The notes: a model not told the origin generated them from the letters alone. Positions 7,831 to 18,072 are shown, counted from the first letter of the stretch. The stretch is 64,000 nucleotides of DNA from Rufibacter sp. LB8 (GCF_014876185.1 NZ_JADALJ010000001.1:4031001-4095000), one strand, 5' to 3'. Translations and numbers: made by a program.

Positions 7831-10800
7831 ATGAAGAAAGCTTTACTATTTAGCTTCGTTCTAATGTTGACACTTGTGGGACGAGTGTGGGCACAGGAAC
7901 GGACGGTTACCGGAAGGGTGACTGATGCACAGACAGGCGAGGGAATGCCTGGTGTGACAGTTCAACTCAAGGGAACCAGCACTGCATCCCCCACAGATGT
8001 GAACGGTAATTATTCTATTGCGGTGCCTTCTGGCAGCGGTACGTTGGTGTTCTCTTTCATTGGGTACAGAAACCAAGAGGCTTCTATTGGCTCACAGTCT
8101 ACCATCAATATTAGAATGGCACTTGATTCTGAAATCTTGAATGAAGTGGTGGTAACGGCCATGGGTATTCAGCGGGACAAAAAAGATCTGGGTTACTCAG
8201 TAGGTACCGTAAGCGCTGAAGACCTCACCATTGGTAGACCCACCAACGTGGTAAACGCCCTTTCTGGTAAAGTGGCGGGTGTAAGAACTTCTAGTGGTAG
8301 CGGTATGGTAGGTGCCTCCGCAGGTATCTTTATCAGGGGCAACACTACTTTCACGGGTAGCAACCAGCCACTGTTTGTAGTGGATGGCGTTCCTATTGAC
8401 AATGGTGGTGGTACAAATGCCCTGCAAAACGGGGTGGCTAACTCTAACCGCGCCATTGACCTTAACCAAGATGACATTGAGTCTATCAACATTTTGAAAG
8501 GACCAGCCGCCGCTGCACTATATGGTTCACGCGCCGCTTCTGGCGCGGTGATTATCACTACCAAAAAAGGCAAGGCAGGTCAGAAAACCAGAGTGGAGTA
8601 CAATACCTCTTACAACTTAGTTGAGGTGAACAGATTCCCAGATTGGCAAAATGAATATGCTCAAGGAAATAATGGTGTCTTTAACCCACGTGGTAACTTG
8701 TCCTGGGGTCCAAGAATCGCCGGTCAACTTGAAACCAATTATTTAGGAGTACAAGAACCCCTTACGGCCTACCCAGATAACATTAAAGATATCTTTAAAA
8801 CGGGCAACAATTTCCAAAACACTATTGCCTTGAGCGGTGGCGGCGAAACTGCTACTTATCGTTTATCTTATGGTAACACCAAAGAAAATGGTGTTCTTGA
8901 TAATAATGAGTTGCAAAGACACAACTTTACCTTTAATGGATCTGCAGACATTACCCCTAAACTTCATTCAGGTGTAAGTGTGCAGTACATTAATTCCACC
9001 TCAAAGCGTTCTCAGCAAGGAAACCAATTGTCTAATCCTTTCTTTAGAGGTTGGTTTATTCCACGCAACATTAATCTAACTGGTAATCCATTTGAAGATG
9101 CAGAAGGAAATTCAGTTTATTTTGATGCGGTAGATAACCCTTACTGGACCATCAAAAACAATACGTATGATGATGAGGTGAACCGTGTCATTGGTAACGT
9201 AAACTTCAGCTATGACATTCTTCCTTGGTTAACTGCCAATTACAGAATTGGTGTGGATACGTACAACCAAGTAGAGCAGGGGTATGACCAAATTGGAGCC
9301 ATTGGTGGTAGCATCAACGCCGGAGGAACTGGTGGTCTCTATGACAGAAGCTATACCAACACCAACATCAACTCCAACTTCATATTGGCAGGCCAACACA
9401 AATTTGGCACTGATTTCACCTTAGGGTATAACTTGGGTAATGAAATAATTTCAGGAAGCTGGAATGATATCAATACCCTTGGTTACTCTTTAGGAATCAG
9501 AGACCTGCGGAACATCTCTAACGCTGCAGAGCAATTTGGTCAGAATTCAAGATCCCAAGGCCGGTTAGTTGGCTTCTTTGGAGATGTGACTATTGGCTAC
9601 AAAAGCTTTGTAACTTTAAACGTAACTGGTAGAAATGATCACTCTTCTACTTTTGGTGAGTCTGAAAACTCTTATTTCTATCCTTCTGCTGCGCTTAGCT
9701 TTGTCCTTACAGAAGCTTTCCCGGTCTTGAAGAATAATGTTGTGGAGTTTGCGAAGGTAAAAGGTAACTATGCCAAAGTAGGAAAAGAGGCCCCAAGGTA
9801 TTCAACCAATACTTATTTCTTGCAGCCTGCCCCGGCAGACGGTTTTGGCCCTGCCATTAGTTTTCCTTATAACGGACTTGGCGGTAGAACTTTAGATGAC
9901 GCTTCAGGAGATCCTAACCTAAGACCAGAGTTTACTACTTCAAAAGAAGTTGGTCTTGAAATGCAATTCTTTAAAAACAGACTTGGGTTTGAATTCAACC
10001 TGTATGAAACCAAATCTGAAGACTTGATCTTTGCCGTTCCAATCGCTTCTTCTTCCGGGTTCTCTTCCCAAGTTAAAAATGCCGGTTCTTTAAGAAACAG
10101 AGGTATTGAGTTAATGGTGAATGTATCTCCTATTAAATCAGCTGATTTTACCTGGGATTTGACGTTCAACTTCAATAAGAACAAATCTGAAGTGTTAGCC
10201 TTGGCAGAAGGTGTTCCAAACATCTTTTTGGCAGGGTTTACCACTCCAAACATTCGGTTAGAGGCTGGCCAGCCTTATGGTGTCATGTATGGAACTGTAT
10301 TTAACAGAAACGCATCAGGTCAATTGTTAATTAACCCAACAACTGGTTTGCCTTCTGTTAGCCCTATTACAGCAAAGATTGGTGATACCAACCCAGATTG
10401 GACAGGTGGTGTGATCAACAACTTCAATTTCAAAGGAATTAATTTGAATTTTGTGGTTGATGTTAGAAAAGGCGGAGATGTTTACTCTAGAAATAACGGT
10501 GACTTGAGAAGAAGTGGTGCCCTTATGGAATCTACAAAGTTTAACAGGTTTAACTCAGACGGAACGTTAGCAACTCCTTACGTGTATGATGGTGTATATG
10601 CTGATGGTACTAGAAACACAAAAGCAATCACCACGCAGCAATACTTTCAATCTCTCCATACGGCAGGTGAAAGTTATGTGTATGATGCCACTTGGGTGCG
10701 TTTGAGAGAAGCTTCCTTAAGCTATGGGTTGCCTGCTAATCTGCTTCAGAAAACGCCATTCGGCCGAATTGAAGTTGGTTTAAATGGAAGAAACCTTCTT

Positions 10801-10932
10801 TTGTGGGCTCCTAACTTCCCAAATTTAGATCCTGAGAATAACACATTAGGTGTTAGCAACGCGCAAGGATTTGAGTTCAATGGTCTTCCACAGACTAGAT
10901 CATACGGGGCATTTTTAAGAATTACCTTATAA
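7831..10932 (+). CDS. SusC/RagA-family TonB-dependent outer-membrane transporter
   Basis: A 1033-residue outer-membrane transporter that, with its SusD lipoprotein, takes up oligosaccharides, peptides or similar nutrients using TonB energy. Seen: a signal peptide (1-22), a carboxypeptidase-D-like plug extension (RTVTGRVTDAQTGEGMPGV... at 24-98), the plug with EVVVTAMGIQRDKKDLG, the family signature QPLFVVDGVPIDN, SINILKGPAAAALYGSRA, and a long barrel ending in ...GAFLRITL. The length is usual for SusC. The gene is followed after 10 nt by its SusD. No degradative enzyme or anti-sigma gene is adjacent, so the substrate is unknown. The first ~90 residues are nearly the same as those of the second SusC at 12948. 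Confidence 0.95.
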   Translation: MKKALLFSFVLMLTLVGRVWAQERTVTGRVTDAQTGEGMPGVTVQLKGTSTASPTDVNGNYSIAVPSGSGTLVFSFIGYRNQEASIGSQSTINIRMALDSEILNEVVVTAMGIQRDKKDLGYSVGTVSAEDLTIGRPTNVVNALSGKVAGVRTSSGSGMVGASAGIFIRGNTTFTGSNQPLFVVDGVPIDNGGGTNALQNGVANSNRAIDLNQDDIESINILKGPAAAALYGSRAASGAVIITTKKGKAGQKTRVEYNTSYNLVEVNRFPDWQNEYAQGNNGVFNPRGNLSWGPRIAGQLETNYLGVQEPLTAYPDNIKDIFKTGNNFQNTIALSGGGETATYRLSYGNTKENGVLDNNELQRHNFTFNGSADITPKLHSGVSVQYINSTSKRSQQGNQLSNPFFRGWFIPRNINLTGNPFEDAEGNSVYFDAVDNPYWTIKNNTYDDEVNRVIGNVNFSYDILPWLTANYRIGVDTYNQVEQGYDQIGAIGGSINAGGTGGLYDRSYTNTNINSNFILAGQHKFGTDFTLGYNLGNEIISGSWNDINTLGYSLGIRDLRNISNAAEQFGQNSRSQGRLVGFFGDVTIGYKSFVTLNVTGRNDHSSTFGESENSYFYPSAALSFVLTEAFPVLKNNVVEFAKVKGNYAKVGKEAPRYSTNTYFLQPAPADGFGPAISFPYNGLGGRTLDDASGDPNLRPEFTTSKEVGLEMQFFKNRLGFEFNLYETKSEDLIFAVPIASSSGFSSQVKNAGSLRNRGIELMVNVSPIKSADFTWDLTFNFNKNKSEVLALAEGVPNIFLAGFTTPNIRLEAGQPYGVMYGTVFNRNASGQLLINPTTGLPSVSPITAKIGDTNPDWTGGVINNFNFKGINLNFVVDVRKGGDVYSRNNGDLRRSGALMESTKFNRFNSDGTLATPYVYDGVYADGTRNTKAITTQQYFQSLHTAGESYVYDATWVRLREASLSYGLPANLLQKTPFGRIEVGLNGRNLLLWAPNFPNLDPENNTLGVSNAQGFEFNGLPQTRSYGAFLRITL

Positions 10933-10942
10933 TCAATTTAAA

Positions 10943-12433
10943 ATGAAGAGATTTAAACATATAACCGCTGGACTTTTGGCTGCTTTTATGCTGTCAGTAA
11001 GTTCTTGTGATGAATTCCTAGATGTTAACCAAGACCCTAATAGCCCCACCAAGGCTCCTATTTCACAGGTCTTGACAAGTGCTACCGTAAGTACTGCGTT
11101 TGTGAATGGCAGTGATTTGCACCGCTATACTTCACTATTGATGCAGCAACTTTCTGGGCAGGCGGGTAATACTGTTCAAACCAGGTTCTACCAGCAATAT
11201 TTGATTCAGCCTTCTGACTTGAACGGAATGTATGATCAATATTATGTTACTGTATTGCCAGATTTGCAGTATGTAATAGATAACAGCGCTGGTAGTCCTC
11301 ATTACACAGGAGTTGCTAAAATTTTGAAAGGATTCGCTTTTTCCCAGGTAGTAGATGTTTGGGGAGACGTGCCTTTTAGTGAGGCTTTGAAAGGTACTGA
11401 AAACTCTACCCCAAAAGTAGATGATGATGCAGCTATTTATACTGCCATTATTAGCTTACTGAATGAAGGCATAGCAGATGTCAAAAATCCCACATCTGTT
11501 TTAACGCCTGGCGATGATGAAACTATTTATGAGGGAGACTTGGTGAAATGGGAGAAATTTGCCAATTCTTTAAAACTGCGTTTGTTCCTTAAATATAGTG
11601 AGGTGAACCCAGCATTTGCAAAAGCGCAAATGGATGCTTTGATTGCCACTGGTGGCCCTTTCATGACATCAAATGCTGATAATTTTGAAATGGATTTTTC
11701 CACTACACAAGGTGCGCAAAACCCAATTCATCAATTTGAAGTGGAACGTCTCAATTATTTGTTTCCTAATAAGTTTCTAGTAGACTTAATGAACAGCAAA
11801 GCTGATCCAAGAAGACAAAGCTTCTTTACAGACTTTCCTTTCAATTCTGGACAGTATAAAGGTGCGGCAGCTGGCGATGAAGAGTCAATCAACTTTTCAA
11901 GGCTACACACTTATTTGAGAGGCGACTTGAATGCAGCCATCACCCCAAATGCAGCAGGAGCTATTGCGGCTAACGCAGCTTACAATAATGCCTACAACGG
12001 TGATGCCCCTATTAGAATGATGACATTTGCTGAGTATAACTTCATAAGAGCTGAGCATGCCTTGCGGTTTGGCGGAGGTTTAGCAACGGCTGTCCCATTT
12101 TATGAAGCTGGTATACGCGCTTCAATGACAGATGCCGGAGTAACTACTGCAGCGCAGACAGCTTATTTATTGGCAAATCCATTATTAGCAACGAACACGC
12201 TCAGACAAATTATTGAGCAGAAGTATATTGCAAATTATGGAGTAGCCCTGGAGCCTTGGAATGATTGGAGAAGAACTGGTTTCCCAGCTATTTCGCCGGT
12301 ACCAGCTTCACTTGCAGCTACAGACTACATTCCTAGAACTCTGTACTACCCAGAGGCAGAAACCCTTACCAACCCTAATGTGAAGCAGAAGCCTGACATG
12401 AAAGTAAGAGTGTTCTGGGATACCAGACCATAG
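10943..12433 (+). CDS. SusD/RagB-family nutrient-binding lipoprotein (SusD-like_2 type)
   Basis: A 496-residue lipoprotein with signal and lipobox SVSSC (C22) followed by DEFLDVNQDPNSPTKAP, the opening typical of the SusD-like_2 subgroup. The middle is helical with TPR-like segments (VAKILKGFAFSQVVDVWGDVPFSEAL), and the C-terminal part carries IIEQKYIANYGVALEPWNDWRRTGFP, the characteristic end region. It would cap the SusC barrel encoded 10 nt upstream and bind the imported ligand at the cell surface. The pair forms a two-gene operon closed by the terminator at 12497. Base composition here looks more AT-rich than in the flanking housekeeping genes. Confidence 0.94.
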   Translation: MKRFKHITAGLLAAFMLSVSSCDEFLDVNQDPNSPTKAPISQVLTSATVSTAFVNGSDLHRYTSLLMQQLSGQAGNTVQTRFYQQYLIQPSDLNGMYDQYYVTVLPDLQYVIDNSAGSPHYTGVAKILKGFAFSQVVDVWGDVPFSEALKGTENSTPKVDDDAAIYTAIISLLNEGIADVKNPTSVLTPGDDETIYEGDLVKWEKFANSLKLRLFLKYSEVNPAFAKAQMDALIATGGPFMTSNADNFEMDFSTTQGAQNPIHQFEVERLNYLFPNKFLVDLMNSKADPRRQSFFTDFPFNSGQYKGAAAGDEESINFSRLHTYLRGDLNAAITPNAAGAIAANAAYNNAYNGDAPIRMMTFAEYNFIRAEHALRFGGGLATAVPFYEAGIRASMTDAGVTTAAQTAYLLANPLLATNTLRQIIEQKYIANYGVALEPWNDWRRTGFPAISPVPASLAATDYIPRTLYYPEAETLTNPNVKQKPDMKVRVFWDTRP

Positions 12434-12496
12434 TAGTTATTGAATCACAACTTTCTGTGTTGTGAGTGGCAAACGCCAGTTATGAGACAGGAGATG

Positions 12497-12527
12497 AAAG
12501 GCCTTCCAGCAATGGAAGGCCTTTTTT
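12497..12527 (+). terminator. Terminator of the first susCD operon
   Basis: AAAGGCCTTCCA-GCAA-TGGAAGGCCTTTTTT, a perfect 12-bp stem plus T-tract. Confidence 0.92.
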
Positions 12528-12574
12528 GTTTACAGGAAGTTAGACGGCAGAATAAATCCTGCGCTTTTCTGGGT

Positions 12575-12612
12575 CGTTTTCGGGCTCATTTCTGAAAATG
12601 AGCCCGAAAACG
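12575..12612. repeat. P-palindrome copy 8 of 30
   Basis: A perfect 17-bp stem CGTTTTCGGGCTCATTT with loop CTGA. It lies 48 bp beyond the susCD terminator, so transcription has already ended here. Confidence 0.92.
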
Positions 12613-12625
12613 GCGGCTTCTGTTT

Positions 12626-12895
12626 ATGTCAAGAAAACAAGCAACGCTGAAATCTGTCAAAAACGGCTGCCAGCTACTATTTGGTAGTACTAAACATAAG
12701 GCAGTCTTGCTAAAAGTTGGTAATAGAAAAGATACCAAAGTATTCATTCTCTGCGATATGGGATCGGGTTTTTGTCAGAATATACAGGAAGAAGGATATT
12801 TGTTTACAGGCAGGGCCTTGTACGAGTTTGCAGCTGTTATGGCTGAATACCCAAATAAAATTTTAGTTAATAATTTGTTAATACCCTTTGGTTGA
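12626..12895 (+). CDS. Doubtful short open frame
   Basis: An 89-residue frame starting at ATG 12626, 13 nt after a palindrome. No domain is recognised; it is basic and lacks a signal peptide. Its 3' end overlaps the -33 box of the next susC promoter (12874-12877) and its stop touches the -7 box. It may be a small regulator, a decayed gene or chance. I keep it because it is the only sizeable frame in the 12434-12947 gap. Confidence 0.3.
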   Translation: MSRKQATLKSVKNGCQLLFGSTKHKAVLLKVGNRKDTKVFILCDMGSGFCQNIQEEGYLFTGRALYEFAAVMAEYPNKILVNNLLIPFG

Positions 12896-12904
12896 TTAAA
12901 TTTG
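12874..12904 (+). promoter_or_regulatory. Candidate promoter of the second susCD operon
   Basis: TTTG at 12874-12877, 19-nt spacer, TAAATTTG at 12897-12904: a full match to the Bacteroidota consensus in both boxes and spacing. The susC ATG lies 44 nt further on. Confidence 0.7.
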
Positions 12905-12947
12905 GTTATCAATCAAAAGTATCTCTACAAACAAACACAAAAACCAC

Positions 12948-15900
12948 ATGAAGAAAGCTTTACTTTTCAGCTTCGTTTTTGTACTAGCGCTTGTGACACA
13001 AGCCTGGGCACAAAGCCGGACTGTAACAGGACGAGTGACTGACGCAACCACAGGAGAGGGAATGCCTGGCGTTACAGTTCAACTCAAAGGTACCAGCACT
13101 GCCGCACCAACCGGCATTGATGGCAGTTACTCCATCAGTGTGCCCAGTGCGGGCGGAACATTGGTGTTCTCTTTCATTGGCTATACCAGCCAGGAAATTG
13201 CGCTGGGAAGCCAGTCAACCGTTAATGCACGCTTAGCAACTGACGCTCGTCAGATTTCTGAGATTGTGGTAACGGGTTATGGCGTTCAGCAAAAGCGAGA
13301 GGTTACCGGTGCAATTGCTCAGGTAAACGGCGCCTCTATCCAAAACCAGCCAATTCCATCACTTGACAAAGCGCTACAAGGTAGAGCTGCGGGTGTGGTT
13401 GTTCAGTCTGCCTCTGGTATACCAGGTGGTGCCGTGAACGTGCAAATTAGAGGGGTTGGTTCAGTAAATGCCAACAGTTCACCGCTTTACATTATTGACG
13501 GTGTGCAAATTAACACTACCACTGGTAGAGTTGCCTACACATCGGCCAACCCATTGGCGTCTATCAACACCAATGATATTGAGTCTATTGAGGTAATCAA
13601 AGATGCGGCAACTGCTGCGGTTTATGGTTCTCAGGCAGCTAACGGTGTAGTAATCATTACTACTAAAAGAGGTAAGGCTGGAAGAACTCAGTTCACGGCT
13701 AACTATTACACAGGTGTTTCTGAAGCATTGAAGAAGTTTGATGTATTGAACACTCAGCAATACTATGCATTGAGAACAGAGGCATTCAGAAATGCCAATA
13801 ACCCTGCTGGTGCAAGAGCAAACGTGCTATCTGAGATGGGCCTTGATCCAAATACCACAGATGCACAAATTGCCGCGTTGCCAACGTATGACTGGCAAGA
13901 TATTGCTTTCAGAACTGGCGTAGTTAATAACTACGAGCTTTCTGCCCGTGGTGGTACAGACAAAACTACCTTCTATATCTCTGGTGGTTTTAACAAGCAA
14001 GAGGCTATCATGACTGCGGCTGACTTTACCAGAGCGTCTATGAAATTGAACCTTGACCACGCTGCAACAGATAAATTAGGTTTTGAAATGTCTGTGAACT
14101 TGGGTAGAGTAAGCCAAGTGGCTCCTTTCTCAACTTCTGGATCTTCATTGGGTAGCCCATCTTTTGCGAGCAGCTTAATCTTGCCTAATAACCCTGTTAG
14201 AAAAGAAGATGGCACGTACTTTGGTTTAGCTGGTGCAACTCCAAGATTTGCCGGTATTTTGAACCAGAACATTGCTTCTGTAAACGAATACTCTACTGGT
14301 AACCAAGAGAATAACTCTTTATTGGGGTCATTTGCTGCTACTTATAAAATTTTGCCAGGCTTATCTTTCAGATCTAGCTACAGCATTGACTACAGCAACA
14401 TCAACGCTGACTTCTATTATGACCCAAGAACTCCAGACGGGTTTGCTAACAGAGGTGATGCCTACAAAGCTTCTGACTGGAACACTAACTTCCAGACAGT
14501 ACAGTTGCTTTCTTTTGGAAAGACGTTTGCCGATGTGCACAAAGTAGATGCTCAGGCTGGTTTTGAATACAGAACTGATGAGCGTTCTTCTTTCTCAGCT
14601 AACTCCCGTGGTTTTGCCACGCCAGAGTTCCGTACCCTTGGTGCTGGTAGTACGCCTGTTTCAACCGGTGAAGGCTACACAGGTTACAAGAGAACTGGTG
14701 GTTTCGGTTCTGTTAACTACTCTTTCAAAGGTAAGTATACCTTGAGAGGTATCTTGTCTTATAACGGTTCTTCCCGCTTTGGTCAGAATTACCAGTTTGG
14801 TTTCTTCCCAGGTGTAGCCGCTGGTTGGAATATCTCAGAAGAGAATTTCATGAAAGGCATGACATGGTTAAACTCTCTGAAATTGAGAGCAAGCTGGGGA
14901 CAGAATGGTCGTGATGGTATTGGTGACTTTACTGCACGTGCCCTTTATGCTAACGCCGGTGTTTACAATGGTAACCCAGCTATTGCTCCTGCAGGTTTGC
15001 CAAACACAGAGTTGAAGTGGGAAGTACGTACCATGCTTGACATGGGTATTGATTTCGCCTTGTTCGGTAACAGAGTTTCTGGTACTATCGGTGGTTTCAT
15101 AGAAAAGAATGATGACTTGTTGTTTTCTTTGCCTCTGCAACAAACTACTGGTTTCGGATCAGTATTAGTGAACATTGGTGCCTTGGAGCAAAAAGGTCTT
15201 GAGTTTGAATTGAATACTGTAAACTTAGATTTCTCTGGGTTCCAATGGAGATCAAACTTCAACATCACGTACATCAAAAATGAAGTAACCAAACTTTACA
15301 ACGGTCTTAAGAACTTGCCAGATTATTCACTGATTGTAGGTGAAGACTTGGGTGTTATCTATTCTTACGAGTATGCCGGCGTTAACCCAGCTACTGGTAG
15401 ACCAATGTGGTACAACGGTGCCGGTGATCCTACTTACGTTGTAGCAGCTGCTACCGACCGTAAATTAATTGGTTCTACCTTGCCTAAAGTTACTGGTGGT
15501 TTTGAGAATACCTTCAGCTACAAAGGCTTAGATCTTGCTATCATGTTCCAGTACCAGTATGGAAGAACACAGTTTGATGGTCAGTACGGGTTCTTGATGG
15601 AGAACGGTAACCGTGGTTTTAACACGTTACTTGATTTGTATGAGAGAAGATGGACAACTCCTGGTCAGATTACTGATGTTCCTAGAGCATATAATGGTGG
15701 TGCTGAGACAGGTGGTAACAACCATGCTATTGCTTCTACCCGCAATTATTTCAAAACTGACTATGTCAGATTGAAAAACGTGCAATTAGGTTATAACCTT
15801 CCAGCAGGTTTGCTTTCTAGAACTAGAGTATTGAATACTGCCAGAGTATATGTACAAGGAACCAACTTGTTCACCTATGATGACTTCCCTGGTTATGACC

Positions 15901-15977
15901 CTGAGTTCTTCGGAACTGCCACTGGTATCATACCACAGTCTAAGAATGTGACGTTTGGTGTACAATTAGGATTTTAA
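12948..15977 (+). CDS. SusC/RagA-family TonB-dependent outer-membrane transporter
   Basis: 1009 residues. Signal peptide 1-22, CNA-like extension RTVTGRVTDATTGEGMPGV (24-98), then SEIVVTGYGVQQKREVTGAI, the usual start of a SusC plug. The plug carries SSPLYIIDGVQINTTTGR and SIEVIKDAATAAVYGSQAANG, and a barrel follows to the C-terminus ...SKNVTFGVQLGF with terminal Phe. It is TonB-powered import through the outer membrane, paired with the SusD 11 nt downstream. The operon also holds a surface lipoprotein, and an S9 peptidase follows, which hints at peptide substrates; this is inference from neighbourhood only. The N-terminal ~90 residues closely match the SusC at 7831 while the barrels differ. 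Confidence 0.95.
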   Translation: MKKALLFSFVFVLALVTQAWAQSRTVTGRVTDATTGEGMPGVTVQLKGTSTAAPTGIDGSYSISVPSAGGTLVFSFIGYTSQEIALGSQSTVNARLATDARQISEIVVTGYGVQQKREVTGAIAQVNGASIQNQPIPSLDKALQGRAAGVVVQSASGIPGGAVNVQIRGVGSVNANSSPLYIIDGVQINTTTGRVAYTSANPLASINTNDIESIEVIKDAATAAVYGSQAANGVVIITTKRGKAGRTQFTANYYTGVSEALKKFDVLNTQQYYALRTEAFRNANNPAGARANVLSEMGLDPNTTDAQIAALPTYDWQDIAFRTGVVNNYELSARGGTDKTTFYISGGFNKQEAIMTAADFTRASMKLNLDHAATDKLGFEMSVNLGRVSQVAPFSTSGSSLGSPSFASSLILPNNPVRKEDGTYFGLAGATPRFAGILNQNIASVNEYSTGNQENNSLLGSFAATYKILPGLSFRSSYSIDYSNINADFYYDPRTPDGFANRGDAYKASDWNTNFQTVQLLSFGKTFADVHKVDAQAGFEYRTDERSSFSANSRGFATPEFRTLGAGSTPVSTGEGYTGYKRTGGFGSVNYSFKGKYTLRGILSYNGSSRFGQNYQFGFFPGVAAGWNISEENFMKGMTWLNSLKLRASWGQNGRDGIGDFTARALYANAGVYNGNPAIAPAGLPNTELKWEVRTMLDMGIDFALFGNRVSGTIGGFIEKNDDLLFSLPLQQTTGFGSVLVNIGALEQKGLEFELNTVNLDFSGFQWRSNFNITYIKNEVTKLYNGLKNLPDYSLIVGEDLGVIYSYEYAGVNPATGRPMWYNGAGDPTYVVAAATDRKLIGSTLPKVTGGFENTFSYKGLDLAIMFQYQYGRTQFDGQYGFLMENGNRGFNTLLDLYERRWTTPGQITDVPRAYNGGAETGGNNHAIASTRNYFKTDYVRLKNVQLGYNLPAGLLSRTRVLNTARVYVQGTNLFTYDDFPGYDPEFFGTATGIIPQSKNVTFGVQLGF

Positions 15978-15988
15978 TTAGCTCCAAA

Positions 15989-17488
15989 ATGAAAAATAGA
16001 TTTTTATATAGAATAAGTACGGTTGCACTGGCAGCCGGGATGGTATTCTCTACCTTTTCCTGCGAAGAACTGTTAGATATACAACCTAAAACGTCAATTG
16101 ACGGTGGTACGGCATTAACATCTAGATCTGCTGTTGAAGCTGCTATCAATGCAGCCTACACACCACTTAAAGCATTGACTTTGTATGGTAACAGAATGAT
16201 CACATTGCCTGAGGCTCTTTCAGACAATGGATTGGCTACAAACAAGTCAGGTCGTTTAGTTACAGAAGCACGTAATGCCGTAGGTGCGCATTTTACCCAT
16301 TGGGCTACCTCTTATAATGCCATTCAGCGCATCAATCTAGTGTTAGATGCACTGCCTGGTTTAAGTGACCCATCTGTGACAGCTGCAGACAAAGATGCTT
16401 TTATTGGTGAGTTGAAGTTTTTGAGAGCATTGTATCACTTTGATTTGGTACGTTCTTACGCCTATATCCCAGGTGCAATAGTTGATTCTAAAAACTTTGG
16501 CGGTGTTCCGGTAATCACGCAAACCTTTAAGTCTGGGCCAGAAGCAGCTGCCTTTTTGCCTTCCAGACCAACTATTGATGCTACGTATGCAGCCATTTAT
16601 GCAGACTTAGATGAAGCAGTTGCCAAATTGGGAGCCTTTACCACCGCAGGTAAAGCCTCTAAAGTAGCAGCCCAAGCACTTTATTCTAGAGTAGCTCTTT
16701 ATAAAAGAGACTATCCTAAAGTGATTGAGATGTCAAATGCTGTTATTACAGCTAGAGGTGCCTCTTTGGTGAATGCCGCTAACTATTTGAAGAGCTGGAC
16801 AGATCCTACTAACCCAGAAACTATTTTCCATGTTGCCTTTTCAACGCCTGCAGAAAGCCAAGGTGTGAATGAGTCTCTGCAGACTGCCTTCACTACATTG
16901 GTAACTCGTGGTAACCGTGCGCAAACAGGTGGATTTGGTGACTTGGTTCCTACCACTACATTGTTAAATGAGGTGGGTATCACTGTCACTGGTAACGGAA
17001 CTTCTACCGCGGCCATTACTGCTAGAACTGGTGATGTGCGTAACCTGCTATTTGAGGTTGGTACTGCTGGTAGAGGTAACCCTTATGTAGAGTCTACTAA
17101 GTTCATTGGTAAGAGCGGAGCTATCAACTTAGATAACGTGCCTGTTTTGCGTATTTCTGAGATGTACTTGAACCGCGCTGAGGCTTATGCTAACACCGCT
17201 GGTGGTGAAGTAAGTTCTTTGGCAGATGTGAACACTATTCGTACAAATAGAGGGTTAACTGCTTCTGCAGCCACAGGTACAGCATTAATGGCTGAGATTA
17301 TGTTGCAACGCAGATTGGAGTTTGCTTTTGAAGGTCACAGATTCTTTGACCTGAAGCGTTTAGGCATGGATATCTCTAAGCCAGCACTAGGTACCACCCT
17401 GTTGTTTTCAGATAACGTTATTTTAGCTGGTCTGCCTGCTAATGAGGTAGCTGGTAACCCTAATCTGAAGCAAAACCTGGGCTATTAA
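15989..17488 (+). CDS. SusD/RagB-family nutrient-binding lipoprotein
   Basis: 499 residues. Lipobox FSTFSC (C25) is followed by EELLDIQPKTSIDGGTALTS, the usual SusD opening. The TPR-like helical core includes FLRALYHFDLVRSYAYIPG, and the C-terminal RagB signature region reads LNRAEAYANTAGG ... LMAEIMLQRRLEFAFEGHRFFDLKRLG. It is the surface partner of the SusC encoded 11 nt upstream. The next gene begins 12 nt after the stop, so these are co-transcribed. Confidence 0.95.
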   Translation: MKNRFLYRISTVALAAGMVFSTFSCEELLDIQPKTSIDGGTALTSRSAVEAAINAAYTPLKALTLYGNRMITLPEALSDNGLATNKSGRLVTEARNAVGAHFTHWATSYNAIQRINLVLDALPGLSDPSVTAADKDAFIGELKFLRALYHFDLVRSYAYIPGAIVDSKNFGGVPVITQTFKSGPEAAAFLPSRPTIDATYAAIYADLDEAVAKLGAFTTAGKASKVAAQALYSRVALYKRDYPKVIEMSNAVITARGASLVNAANYLKSWTDPTNPETIFHVAFSTPAESQGVNESLQTAFTTLVTRGNRAQTGGFGDLVPTTTLLNEVGITVTGNGTSTAAITARTGDVRNLLFEVGTAGRGNPYVESTKFIGKSGAINLDNVPVLRISEMYLNRAEAYANTAGGEVSSLADVNTIRTNRGLTASAATGTALMAEIMLQRRLEFAFEGHRFFDLKRLGMDISKPALGTTLLFSDNVILAGLPANEVAGNPNLKQNLGY

Positions 17489-17500
17489 TTTTAACTAGAC

Positions 17501-18055
17501 ATGAAGAAATTATTATATTTATTTGCGTTTATAGCGTTAACGCTAAACTCGTGTATAGAAAACGAGGAGATTCTTTGGGAACAACCAATGGTTGAGTTTG
17601 ATGCAGCCGCCTACCATGGGTATTCAACCATAGGGGGTGTTTCAAAGGACTATACCTTGTTGACTCGTCGTCCGCAGTATGGTAGAACTACGTTGACTAC
17701 TGCTACTGCAAGTTTCCCAGCCGACACAGTAATCACTAGAAACTGGGCTGCTACCAATGGTGTTTTCAGATTACGTGTTAATTTGGTTGGGCCACAAAGG
17801 CCAGATGCTACGGAGGTTACGTATGTTGTGGTAGCTGCAGAAACCAATGCAGTAGCTGGTACGCATTACGGTACGCTTTCTGGTAGAGTGACCATTCCTG
17901 CTAACTCTAGCTTTGGCTACGTGGAGATTCCAATTCTGAACTCAGGCGTTTCTTCTGCCACGGCAGCTGACCTTGTGCTGGAATTACGTGGAAACGATAG
18001 TGTGAAGCCTAGCCCTAAATATGACCGAATAGGAATTAGAATAAGCCAGTTATAA
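17501..18055 (+). CDS. Surface lipoprotein of a susCD operon
   Basis: 184 residues. The signal peptide ends TLNSC (lipidation at C18) and is followed by acidic IENEEILWEQP. Beta-rich segments such as FRLRVNLVGPQRPDATEVTYVVV and AGTHYGTLSGRVTIPANSS resemble the Calx-beta/DUF4843-like domains found in lipoproteins encoded after SusD. Such accessory lipoproteins (SusE/F analogues) sit at the cell surface and assist ligand capture. The gene starts 12 nt after susD and ends the operon at the terminator at 18073. The exact family is uncertain. Confidence 0.7.
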   Translation: MKKLLYLFAFIALTLNSCIENEEILWEQPMVEFDAAAYHGYSTIGGVSKDYTLLTRRPQYGRTTLTTATASFPADTVITRNWAATNGVFRLRVNLVGPQRPDATEVTYVVVAAETNAVAGTHYGTLSGRVTIPANSSFGYVEIPILNSGVSSATAADLVLELRGNDSVKPSPKYDRIGIRISQL

Positions 18056-18072
18056 ATAACTGCTAAGAAGTT

